This document shows positions 10,216 to 20,686 of a stretch of DNA of 64,000 bases, one piece after another. Source of the DNA: Gremmenia infestans (taxonomy: Eukaryota; Ascomycota; Leotiomycetes; Helotiales; Hamatocanthoscyphaceae); the NCBI GenBank assembly GCA_032629725.1, contig JAFEVB010000002.1:4092001-4156000 (forward strand), in the 5' to 3' direction. Within the stretch, counting starts at the first letter, position 1; each line of letters opens with the position of its first letter. The position numbers were made by a program, and so were the translations under genes. Under the pieces are notes generated by a model. The model had not been told where the DNA came from. It saw only the letters and a list, made by a program, of their open reading frames with translations, and did no database searches.

Positions 10216-11749
10216 ATGAGGTGGGTGAGAACTGCCATCCAAAGAGCACCATTGCCCCCATTGCGCTTTCCCACCACCGGCTTCAAAGTAATCAGTGACG
10301 CTCTACTCCTCAACGAAGAACAATTTGAAGGCTTCCAAAGGGGGATATACTATCCTGTGCATATTGGATATGTATTTGCATCCAATTATCAGGTGCATGG
10401 AAAGCTTGGATACGGTGTGACCTCTACGATTTGGCTAGCTCGCGACCTTCAGTAGGGCCCCCATAGCATCGAACATCTTATGATTCAAAGACTAATGAAT
10501 TAGAGCGCATGAGCATGTCGGACTAAAAGTCTATACCCGCGACGGAGATCAAAAGGCAGAATTTCAAATTTCATCAGTGCTTAGCCAGAGGCAATCACTC
10601 GCATCCTGGCTATTCCCATCTCAGGACCGCTTTAGAAACCTTTACAATACCCCGCCCTGGTGGTGACCACACCTGTCTCGTCCAAAAGTCAAAGTGGGAA
10701 ATCTTCAGGGACATCAGATATCTCCTTCCGGGCGGTCTTTTCACAGAGGAACTTCTGAAGATTTCCCTCATACAACTGTTCTCGGCACTGCATACAGAGT
10801 GTGAACTTGTTCATACAGGTGCGAGAAAATCCGCCATACCCCCCTAAGAAGTGTTATCTTTAATTTGAGATCAACTACTACGTTGGAAGCTTCGGATGCT
10901 TAGCTAATTGCATCTTACAGATATCAAAGCCGATAATTTACTTTCCCAAAGTGAAGATGAATCCATCCTCAGTGCATTTATTGAAGCGGAGATGAGCCAT
11001 CCTCCTCGGAAATCTGTCAATGGCGTAACAGTGTATGCCTCGAGGCAGCTAGTTCCAAAATTCTTCGGTGAATCTGTCTTAAGCGATTTTAGCTGAGCAG
11101 TGCAAGGTGATATCAAGAGAAATCACGACGCAGGACCCCAGGTTTCCAGGGTTAGTGACATTCTCCCTTGTACCTTTATATTCAGTGAAGAGTTTATGTG
11201 TTGATACATGGCTCAACAACTGTAGTTCAGCAGAGGCTTTGAAGACTCTGTACTAATTTGTTGATAGGCGCCTGAAGTCATGGTCAAGGCTGCCTGGAGC
11301 TACCCTGTTGACATATGGAGCGTAGGTGTCATGGTATGGGATCTGTTTGAAGGCAAGCATATGTTTCATGGCGATCATCCCGATGGCAAAGGATACTCCA
11401 CACGCGCGCATCTAGCAGAGGTCATTGGAATGCTAGGTCCTCCCCCTCTAGACCTACTCAAAAGCGGAGTACAGAGTTCTGAATTCTCCGATGAAGATGG
11501 TGCGTACTGCGACGAAGCCACAGGCGGCTGGAAGATAATTACTAATCTCTTAGGGGTATAGAGAACTGGATAGCTGAGGTGCCTATTCCGCAACGCACGA
11601 GCTTGGAGGAATCCGAGCTTCGTCTTGAGGGCAAGAACAAGGAAATGTTCTTGGTGCTGATGCGAGGGATGCTGCAATGGCGCCCGGAAGACAGAAAGAC
11701 AGCGAAACAGCTGCTTGAGGATCCGTGGCTGAATACACCAGTAGATTGA
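10216..11749 (+). pseudogene. SRPK-like serine/threonine protein kinase, inactivated
   Basis: Reads as a five- or six-exon SRPK-type kinase (SR-protein kinase family). The N-lobe shows YYPVHIGYVFASNYQVHGKLG and then YGVTSTIWLARDL, and the VAIK lysine survives as VGLKVY. The catalytic loop is HTDIKADN with an intron at 10819-10920. After it come APEVMVKAAWSYPVDIWSVG and DLFEGKHMFHG, and the gene ends MLQWRPEDRKTAKQLLEDPW. Further introns fit at ~10453-10505, 11151-11267 and 11500-11561. Two lesions break it: a frameshift near 10575 (FQI to HQCLARGN needs a one-base slip) and a TGA at 11094-11096 just after the DFG site, which itself reads DFS. Everything else is well conserved, so the loss is probably recent. 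An unrecognised sequencing error could explain the frameshift but hardly both lesions. Confidence 0.82.
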
Positions 11750-12580
11750 ACGCTGTGCAGACCGAGGATAGCATCGAAATTTCCGGTCTGTCGTGGGATA
11801 AGATCGAGCGGCATCTATACATTACTAAGCATAAGTCAGCACATACGTGGTGCACAGTAGTGTACCATCTCCCTGAAAGCTGGATACACGAGCTACTAGT
11901 GGTATGGGATATGAATTCATCCCGTCACGTTGGACTTGCAGCACATATAGTAAAGTGATATCCTCTCTTCAGACGATAGGTCAAGTGCGCTTGTTCAACA
12001 GACATAGCATTGCAAATACAACCTTTTGACCTAATACAGAGCCCAACCTCAAGTCACAAATAAAATTAATAAATAGATAAGCTCAAGTAGTCGGAAAGTG
12101 GGATGTTTTGTTGCATGTCGCAATAGCCGGCCGCGGCCCGAGGCATGGCACGCATGGATGGTACCTAGGTAATTCTGATGAATTTTAATGTCCCACGCCT
12201 CCTAGCACATTATGATTGGTTCCGATTTTCCACAGCAGACTTCCTCGAGAAGTAGCCGCGGCTCTTTTATAGAGAAGACCGTACATAAAGCATTGTAGGA
12301 TAGGAGTTAAAGCATGGAGAAGCGAAATCATGCCGCTTGGCAATGGGAATGGCATTACAAGCAAGCCATAGGCTGTATTGGAGCTGGAGTAATTTGTTGT
12401 ATGAGCAATATAATGGCCGAGAGCATTTCTCAAAGGCCTTTAAGAAGCTTCGTTTATTATTTGTACATTGTTCCCAATCTTGCCCTGCCAAAGTTTCCCA
12501 TTATACAAAGTCCCATGTAGATATGTATATCCGTGAAAAGGTGCATGTAAATAGGAGTTTTGACACCTGTATCCATACCC
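11750..12580. other. Intergenic tract right of the kinase pseudogene
   Basis: 831 bp with no recognisable gene. Contains TTTTGTTGCATGTCGCAA (~12106-12123), a member of a short motif seen at several places in the window, and TTTTAATGTCCCACGC (12182-12197), repeated from 9956-9971. The two copies bracket the kinase pseudogene. Confidence 0.5.
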
Positions 12581-13399
12581 CTAATTCGTCGTTCTGCCCA
12601 CGGCACCTAATTGTTCCGTATCATCCTCGTCCTGGATAGTCTCCTCCTCTTGAATAGGCTCTGAATTTAATGGGACCGGTGTTTCCCTCTCCTTCTCCAC
12701 CGCAGTCTTACTCTTCTTCCCCTCACAGTAAATCACTAACACCCCGCCCACCTTGCCCTCCGCAGGCTTATACTCCTTCCAACCCCCCTCAGCCAGCGTT
12801 TCCCTCAACCGCTTCACCAGCGCCTCGCACTCGTCCCCCTCCGCCTGCCTCCCCCTCCTCTTCTTCGAAATCGTATACTCCACCTTCCAGCCTTTGGCTA
12901 AAAACTCCCCCAACTTCTTCATCTTCGTGCGCTCATCCCCCTTATCAATCTCCCAATTCATCTCGAGCTCCTTAACCTTCCCCTCCTTAGCCGAATCCCG
13001 CTTCTTCTTCTTCTTCTCCTTCTCCGCCGCATAGAGCTCCGCGCGGTTCAGGATCTTGCAGAGGGGCGGCATGCCCTCGGAGCCCTCGTTTACCATGGTC
13101 AGGACGTAGGTCTTCTTGTCCAGCCCCGAGAGCACGGAGCGCGTGTTTTGCGGCCCGGAGAGCTTGCCATCCGACGCGACGACCGTGATGAACCCGGCGG
13201 TGATTTCTTCGTTGATGGGTAGACGGGACTTCTCAACCGGGGGTTTGGGCTTTGGTGCTGCGTAGGTTCGGCGCTGGATCTGGGGGGAGAGGGTTGGGGG
13301 GAAGGGGATGGGGCGGAAGAGACGCGGTTGCACCTCAATGGGCGCGATGAAGACGCGGTGCAGGGCGGTTGCTGTACTGGAGAAGTGGTTCGGCCTCAT
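12581..13399 (-). CDS. Mitochondrial translation initiation factor IF-3-like protein (Aim23 family)
   Basis: Single-exon, 272 aa. Likely the mitochondrial IF-3 that keeps the small ribosomal subunit free and proofreads initiation. The first ~45 residues are rich in Arg/Pro/Ser without acidic residues, ending RRTYAAPKPKP, as in a matrix-targeting presequence. The IF3-N part contains LPINEEITAGFITVVASDG and then PPLCKILNRAELYAAEKEKKKKK, which parallels the bacterial pattern of an N domain leading into a Lys-rich linker. The IF3-C part includes KELEMNWEIDKGDERTKMKKLGEFLAKGWKVEYTI and a GGVLVIYCEGKK strand. An acidic tail follows. It is head-to-head with imp1, 265 bp between starts. The family is fast-evolving, so confidence is good but not absolute. 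Confidence 0.8.
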   Translation of the reverse strand: MRPNHFSSTATALHRVFIAPIEVQPRLFRPIPFPPTLSPQIQRRTYAAPKPKPPVEKSRLPINEEITAGFITVVASDGKLSGPQNTRSVLSGLDKKTYVLTMVNEGSEGMPPLCKILNRAELYAAEKEKKKKKRDSAKEGKVKELEMNWEIDKGDERTKMKKLGEFLAKGWKVEYTISKKRRGRQAEGDECEALVKRLRETLAEGGWKEYKPAEGKVGGVLVIYCEGKKSKTAVEKERETPVPLNSEPIQEEETIQDEDDTEQLGAVGRTTN

Positions 13400-13664
13400 T
13401 TTGTCCGTCTTGTTTTGTTGCCTCGCCGTGGATATCGCGTGGTGTTGTTATGTATTATGGAGCATCAATTCAAGACTCGATATTTTTAGTTTCACCCCTA
13501 GCCTAGGTCCACGTCCACCTCTCGCCAAAGCAGCGCTCGGCCCAGCTCAACCGACAGACAGCAGCTCATCCACAAGGCTGAACCTCCCTCCCTTCCCTGC
13601 GTCCCTCTCATTCTCGTGACCTCCCACCACCTCACTCACCAACTCTCGCAACCAAAACCAAACC
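13400..13664. promoter_or_regulatory. Divergent intergenic promoter shared by two mitochondrial-protein genes
   Basis: 265 bp between the ATGs of the IF-3-like gene and imp1. The imp1 side is strongly C/T-rich. A shared control region is inferred from distance only. Confidence 0.45.
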
Positions 13665-14263
13665 ATGCCCCTCCCCCAATTCCTTAAGCATCGCCACGCA
13701 ACTGCGCCCCTCATAATCCTAAGCACGACGCTAAAAACCTTCTTCTTCACTCACCTCTTCCTAACACACATCTACACGCTAAAGGCCACGCGCGGGCCTT
13801 CCATGCTACCCACCCTCGAGGTATTCGGCGACAGCGTGTTGATATCACGGTATTTCCGGCGGGGCCGCGATGTGAAGGTCGGGGACGTGGTGTCCTTTGA
13901 TAGCGTGGTGGTGGCCGGGGAGGAGGTGATCAAGCGGGTGGTAGGGGTGCAGGGGGATTTTGTCGTTTTGCAGGATGAGGCGGGGAGGGGGGAGAAGATG
14001 TTACAGGTGAGTTTGTTTTTGTTTTTGTTTTTGTTTGTGGGGTTTGAAGTTGAAGTATGGGGGGGTATGAGCTAATTGAGTATGAACAGGTGCCTGAAGG
14101 TCATTGTTGGGTTGTGGGGGATAACTTGTCGGCTTCAAGGGATTCGAGGCATTTTGGACCCATGCCGATGGCGGTTATCAAAGGGAAGGTTGTTGCTAAG
14201 GTGTTTCCTTGGAGTGAGAGGAGGTGGATGGCTGATGGGTTGAGGCCGGTGGAGACACATTAG
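13665..14263 (+). CDS. imp1: Mitochondrial inner membrane protease subunit 1
   Basis: Type I signal-peptidase-family serine protease that trims sorting signals of proteins delivered to the mitochondrial intermembrane space, working with Imp2. Exons 13665-14006 and 14090-14263 give 171 aa, typical of Imp1. A hydrophobic N-terminal anchor (~13-38) precedes the catalytic serine Ser46 in GPSMLPTL. The general-base lysine is Lys90 in EEVIKRVVG. The family signature GDNLSASRDSRHFGP follows at the start of exon 2. The intron donor follows TTACAG directly, and the intron contains a TTTTTG tandem run (14009-14037). All active-site residues are present. Confidence 0.93.
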
Positions 14264-14652
14264 ATGGGTGTATTGAGCTGTATACAAAATGTACATATAA
14301 TGTATTCTATCATCACCATGGGTCACTATGAGACTATCACTTCCAAAGTGGAAGCTACTTGGATATCATAAACTCCTATCTAATTACAAGAATACATCGT
14401 GTAGTTCTGTATGAATCGTATCAAGTTCAAGGAGAACGTTTCAAAACGTCTGAAAAAGAAATGTGTCTGGACCTATGGCAAACAAGGCGGTTTCCCCGTA
14501 TGCCTCGCCATAACCATAAAATAAAAAGGTCGCCCTAACTATCACTCCACTAATGCTCGCTACTAAAATGAATCCATGGCTGTATACGCCTAAACACCTT
14601 GCCATTCCACACCCAGATGCAAAACTAAGGAAACATCTATTTTCAGACAATT
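14264..14652. other. Convergent intergenic region imp1 / vac8
   Basis: 389 bp between two stop codons; 3' UTRs expected. No other feature seen. Confidence 0.5.
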
Positions 14653-16773
14653 TCATCCTTCAATGTGCGAGGTCTTGGAACCTTGCCCGAGTAGTTGGAG
14701 AGAACGTTGAGCCAGTTGTACAACTTCTCCTTCGCCGTCTTCCTCGCCGTCGTCGTCAGAGTCGATTTGCGTATCTGCTATCGTCTTGATCATTTGTACT
14801 ATCTCCTCGGATTTCCCAATGAGATTAATTAACTTCTTATCTTCGGATTCCAGGAGCTGTAGTAAGGTCCAGATTGCAATGTGCTGGAATGTTGCATCTC
14901 CACTGGCGAGGAAACGCTTCAGGTAACCGTGAATACCCCCGTTGGGTTCCGTCCAGTCCTGAATGAAGATCGAATAATCGCCAACTACGAATCGGTTAGT
15001 AAAATTAGCAGAGGAAGATTGTGGAGTCATACCTTTCGAGGAAAGATTTCCGAGAGCAGCAGCACTATTACCCTGCACCTCAATGCTTTGAGAGTCGGTC
15101 AAGGGAATAAGAACGTCAAAGACGCCTAGATTTAACAAGTGAGTCTTCAGCTCGTCGCTCAGAGCCAATACTGCGATAGCTGCAGTCATTTCGGATTGTA
15201 CGCTTAAGGGAACATCGAGAACCAGCTGCTTGCACTTTTGGACAGCCCCAGCTTCCAATACAAGAGCCTTGTTGCGATCGGAACTGGCAGCTAGATTTCG
15301 CAGTGTTGAGATAGCATGGCACTGTATTTCCTCGTTATCCGTTGAACCTAAGAGGTCAACCAATGGCTTTAAAAATCCTGCGTCGATGATTGGTGATTCG
15401 TTCAGAGGGTGGATAGAGATGTTGCGAATGCAGGCGACTGCGGAGAGTATAAGGGGCAGATATGATGATTGCAGAAGTCGAAGTAATGGAGCTAGTCCAC
15501 GAGCGCGGACTATCTCGAGTTGGTATTTCTCATCGGAGGCAAGGTTTCGTAGAGCCAGCGCAGCTTGGCATTGGACCTTTGGTGATGACGAGTCCATAAG
15601 ATTGACCAATGATTGGATGAGCCTATTCTCACTCTGCGCAAGCTTCTTCCGGTTGTTCGCATCCACGGCTATGTTGCTCAGAGCAGTTGTGCAATAATAT
15701 TGGACGTCCACGTCGGAAGAAGAGAGAAGTTGTACGAGGACCGGTATAGCACCGGCATTTACAAGTTGTTGCCGATTTTCATCTGCGACTTTTTAGCTCA
15801 AAATTGAGGTAATCGGACATGATCACTCACCAGAATGTGTCATATTCAGAAGTGCTCCTGTAGCATTCCTTTGTACCCGCATATCCTTCGACTTTGCCAA
15901 CCGAGTCAGAGGTCCCAACGCTCCTGACCTCGCAATCTTTGCTTTGTTGTCTTCATGCGTAGCTAAATTTGTGATGCAGCCGACCGCGTTGCATTGGACT
16001 TCGACATTCGGGGACATCATTTGTCGAATGAGGGGTGTTAGACCACCGAGAAGTACGATTGCGACTTTGTTCTCAGCTAGAAATGGTTAGCAATTGTTTC
16101 CTGTCGGCGGTGTAGTTACGTACTATTTACAGCGAGATTCCCGAGTGCCGCGCTAGCTGCCCGTTGTACTTCGATATCCGGGCTTTGTAGGAGGAACAGA
16201 ATGGGTTCCAGGGTATCACGTTCAACTTCACGGACATCTGTATGCGTGTCAGTACGGTCATTAACAGACACTTCCCAGCTCGACTAGACAATCGCCAGGT
16301 TTTCCCAATTATTTCGGCGGGGTAGCCTGCTGGGGGGGGACAATGTTTCAACAGAAGGCAAATCGTTCCCAATCCTGGTGTGATCCAAAAACATGACTAT
16401 CCATCCATAAAATTGTAAACGTACCTCGCTCGGTGATTTCCGCAAATGTCAAACTTGCGCTGCGTTGTAGGTCGACGTTATCGGAGAACACGAGGGTGCT
16501 CAAGGCTTGTAAGGGTTCGCCAGAGAAGAAGTCGGTCTCGCCCCGCTATAAAGACATCAGTGAGGGTAGAGGGTGTGCTAAAGGAGTTCCGCGTACGTTT
16601 TCTAGATATTGCAGCAAGTCTGCCACCGCTTCTCTCTCGCTCTCGGCCAGAACTGGTTCGTATAGCCCATCGCGGGATTTGCCTAGATCCAACATCAGCA
16701 AAAGCCTCCCACCTGGCTTGAAAAAAAAAGACAAGTGCATACCTCCACAGCACGAAGATCCACAGGCGCCCAT
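14653..16773 (-). CDS. vac8: Vacuolar armadillo-repeat protein Vac8
   Basis: Vacuole-membrane scaffold for vacuole inheritance, nucleus-vacuole contacts, vacuole fusion and selective autophagy. Seven exons on the minus strand: 16743-16773, 16597-16682, 16425-16545, 16124-16237, 15831-16076, 15033-15782 and 14653-14984. Together they give 559 aa, as expected for filamentous-fungal Vac8. The N-terminus MGACGSSCCGG supplies Gly2 for myristoylation and Cys4, Cys8 and Cys9 for palmitoylation, and the first 31-nt exon encodes almost exactly this membrane anchor. From ~80 on come armadillo repeats, e.g. IEVQRAASAALGNLAVN, VQCNAVGCITNLATHEDNK, VQRNATGALLNMTHS and VQYYCTTALSNIAVD. The intron at 16238-16424 (187 nt) is longer than the others, but the protein is continuous across it (FAEITER-DVREVERDTLEP). 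It ends with an acidic DDDGEEDGEGE loop and a last helix. Confidence 0.95.
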
Positions 16774-18468
16774 CTCCAGATGTTGGTCCCGAAGGACTGG
16801 TGATGTATCTCTTTTTCGAAGTCAATTGTTGAAGTTGGAACGCGAGCCGGAAGTTGAACAAAGCAAAGCAAGAGCAAGGACCGGCAGGTGGAGCGGAGGT
16901 TTCAAAAGGGCTGTGGTAATACAATCACAGAAAGTAGAGCCGCTACGGCCATTCACTGCGGTGTGAAGGGGAAAGAAGGAAAAGAGAGCGGGAGGAAGTT
17001 GGAGATGATGGCGGTAACGGTCGAAGTGCACTCTTTGTGATTGATCGAGCTTGCCTGGCTGGGTGAAGATACCGTAGCTTAGGCTTGGCTTGGGTTGCGT
17101 CGGCGCGCGGAAGTCGCCAAGCAACGCAACCCTGCAACATTGTCAATCTCTCGCTTGCCGTTTATTTTTAAGCCCCTGTCTCTCTCTACCACAACATCCA
17201 TCTTCACTCCAGTCATCATCACATGCATTGTTGTCCACTCGAGGGCGATGTATCAGGAGACTTGTGTGCGTGCATGTCTTTAAGCTGTGGTCAAACGACA
17301 TCCAAACCACCAAAGGAAATCTAAGAGCACCCGAATCCTCAATGCCCAAGAATCCTTTCGCATTCTGCGGAACGCGAGGAAAATAGTAATTAGTAATTAG
17401 AGGGTTTGTTACGACAGATGCTGTAAGCCGTGCTCGCCTGCTTGCCCCCCAGCAGGACACTTACCGCCCGAACTTTGCTCTACCATGGTTACTCGATCTT
17501 GCTGTTTGCTGTCTTTTGAAGCGCTGGATTAGGAGGCAAGCAGGGCAACATACGAATTCTCCCGAGGAGGGTGTCGTATTGTCATGTTGTCATGTGATAT
17601 TTGTAGGCTTCCCTTGAGTAATTCGAGGCTTAGCTTTGATGCCTTTCGTGTTAAGTTGTTTGAGGCGTTTCTATTTAAATGGAATCGTATTGCATCTACC
17701 CAACTTTATACAGTCTGTTGTGCCAAAGAGCAAACAGTTTCTTGGCAAACGTGTGAAGCTCGAGGTTTCCTTTCCCCATTTCGAAGTTCTCCCGTAATTA
17801 CGTTGGTATAATAGAGTCCTGGAGGGATTTCCCCTGAGTTAGACGGTATAAGGACAAAGAGGGCTAGGTGATGAATCAAGACGAAGCGTAATCTTCCCTC
17901 CACATCTCCAAAGAATTGTCAAGACAACGAATTAGTATAAATATATGAAATGTATGGGGTGCATAATCTCCAAAGACACAAAATATCCATGGGCGAGTAA
18001 TACGGTACATGGATAGTAATAATCCAGGATATGTTAACCATATCTATTGATTAACATGTACACATGAAACGTCTCCCTATCTCCATATATATTGCACCAG
18101 TTGTATCGTATCATATCCTTCATATCGGCACGGGAAAATGATTCGCATCAATCCCCCTCCAAAAAATGCGAGATACAGTACGGTCAACGATAAACTCCAC
18201 ATTTCGGGGTAATTTCCTAGTAAATCGTCATGCACGTGAAATCCAACCCCACGTCACGTACCCACGTCCATCTAAATCCTCAACTGCAGGAATCTTGACC
18301 CTGCGTTGGCGCATCTACCCTACCCAGCCTACCCATGCTCCTTAAATCGATTCGTTGAGCTAGAACTATCTTTTTCTACAGAAGTCGGGAAGGACATAGT
18401 GAATCTCCAAACCCAAACCCAAAGAACCCGAGGTCTCGCGCCACAGACTTCAGCCCCCCATCGCATCC
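16774..18468. other. 1.7-kb divergent upstream region of vac8 and snf4
   Basis: No gene recognised. It presumably holds both promoters and long leaders. TTCACTGCGGTG and CGTCACGTACCCACGTC (~18253-18269) are GC-rich motifs close to snf4, and the part 17930-18120 is AT-rich. Short open frames on both strands have no recognisable product. Confidence 0.45.
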
Positions 18469-19967
18469 ATGTCTGAGACGGCTGAAGGCCCTCGGCCAGT
18501 TTGGCCCAATCCACCAACTGTCATACTTGGTCACGAGTCGTCGCTGATTGCCCAACCTTCGACGTTCCTTCTTCCCCGAGGCCCAAATCTCGCGATGCAG
18601 GACAAGGACAAACCGTTGAGTGCCGTGGACAAGGACCAGCTGAGTGGCTTGGTGAGTGCACCCCTACTACCACGCGCATACTATGCCGCGATCTCGGCTC
18701 CGAGACGTGGGATTCATGTCTATCTGTGAGCGGACGATCGACGAGCTTTCACACGACTAGGCATGCTTCACCCCACCTTGCTTAGAGCTTAAAGCCTATT
18801 GAGAGCTCTGGAATCATTCACTCAGACAAGGACCTTGCCTTGTCGCGGGCCCCAAGACATGCGGTGATCGCTTTGATAAGCTTCTAAAGCTTGGAGGGGC
18901 AAAGACTTACAAGGCTGACATACTCTGATCTTACAGAAAGCTATTCGAGATTTCCTCAAGATCCGTACCAGCTATGATGTTCTCCCGCTCTCCTTCCGCT
19001 TGATCATCCTCAATACCGATCTTCTCGTGAAGAAGAGCCTCAATATCCTCCTCCAAAATGGTAATACTCCTCTTCGCTCTTGGATGGCAGAACGCTGATA
19101 AGGACTGTTCGTAGGAATCGTCTCTGCTCCGCTATGGGATTCTCACACCTCGAGCTTCGCCGGCCTCCTAACCACCTCTGATTATATCAACGTTGTGCAA
19201 TACTACTGGCAAAATCCAGATGCGCTGAATGCAATAGACCAGTTCCGCTTGAGCAGCTTGAGAGGTAGAGCCGGATTATAGCACACAGCATACAAGCACT
19301 AGGCTGATATAATGATGCAGATGTTGAGAAAGCTATCAATGTTCTCCCACTCGAGACATTGTCCGTCCATCCCGCACGCCCTCTTTACGAAGCATGTACG
19401 CAGATGCTTAAGACCCGAGCTCGACGTATCCCCCTCGTAGACATCGACGACGAGACTGGACGAGAGATGGTTGTCAGCGTAATCACACAATACAGAATCC
19501 TGAAGTTCATAGCTGTCAACGTGGTTGAGACGGAGATATTGAAAAAAAGTGTCTCGGAACTCGGCCTTGGCACATACGGGCACTTGCAGACAGCAAACAT
19601 GGATACCACGGTAATCGACGTGATCCACATGATGGTTGACCACAGTATCTCGAGCGTGCCAATTCTTGACGATGAAAAGCACGTCTTGAATGTTTTTGAA
19701 GCTGTCGATGTGATTTCTATCATTAAAGGCGGCGTCTACGATGATCTCGGGACAAGCGTTGGTGATGCTCTGTCCAAGCGAGCAGAGGATTTTGCAGGCA
19801 TCTACACATGTTCTGAGGATGACAGACTAGATTCGCTCTTCGACACTATTCGGAAGTCTAGGGTTCATCGATTGGTTGTAATTGACGAGGAGAACCGCTT
19901 GAAGGGCGTGATATCTCTTTCGGACATCTTGAAATACGTTCTTCTACATGGGGCGGAGGACGAATAG
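18469..19967 (+). CDS. snf4: AMP-activated protein kinase gamma subunit Snf4 (CBS domains)
   Basis: Regulatory nucleotide-sensing subunit of the Snf1/AMPK heterotrimer, which turns on alternative-carbon and stress metabolism when energy is low. Exons 18469-18651, 18937-19060, 19115-19264 and 19321-19967 give 367 aa. After a ~60-residue Pro-rich leader come four CBS motifs: exon 2-3 (SYDVLPLSFRLIILNTDLLVKKSL..GLLTTSDYINVVQYYW); ETLSVHPARPLYEACTQMLK with RRIPLVDIDDETGREMVVSV; TTVIDVIHMMVDHSISSVPI; and DRLDSLFDTIRKSRVHRLVV with LKGVISLSDILKYVL. The first intron is unusually long for this window (285 nt). The start ATG at 18469 is chosen because the frame is continuous into the leader; a later Met at ~18595 (MQDKDKP) is a possible alternative. 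Confidence 0.94.
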
Positions 19968-20686
19968 GGACGAATCGTTGGATTACGAAAAATATAATGA
20001 CTGGGGGCGTTGCATAGCGATCTGGCGTCAGGAAGACTCGAGCATAGGATGATGCCAGGTCCGGTTAGATTTTGGTTTGTCTCGATTTCAAAAATACCAA
20101 TAAGTTCCTCATTCTAAGTCAAGCCGTTTTTCACCTTGCCCCTTTGCTGTCCTACTTTAACGTGAGACAGAAAGTAACATATGATTTGGAGCAAGGAATC
20201 AGAACATCCCATTTATCCTCGGGGCTTCAGGTAGGCTTCATTACTGCTGCAATCATGCAGACCTTAGTAACGTAGCTCTGTAGTATCCCAAAACAGTGGC
20301 ATTCTGTACATAAGATGTCTATAATCTCTCCAGCCTCTTATCCACCATGGGAAACCATAAATTCAATCATACGAAATGCCATCAAATTCCAGAAGAATGG
20401 GATGGTGATGTTGCTAGATGGTCGTTGAGCTTCGAGCAGGTCAAAGGCTACCTAGGTATGAATAGTGCTTCCTAGAATGGTCGTATCTACATGAGAACCA
20501 CCACGGGTAGAAGATAAAAGGCAGGATGGCGCGATGTAATAGTAGGTTTAGCAGATTCAGTCGAGGAAAGCGCCTTCCTGAGGAAACTCGCAAGCTGGGC
20601 ATGCTGACGCCGACCACTCAAAAACAACTTCTCCAACAACTTGTCACCTTTCTTCACAAGTTATTTAAAGTAAATGACGCGTCAAA
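19968..20686. other. Intergenic region snf4 / RhoGAP
   Basis: 719 bp; the snf4 3' UTR and RhoGAP promoter/leader are expected. No other gene recognised. Confidence 0.45.
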
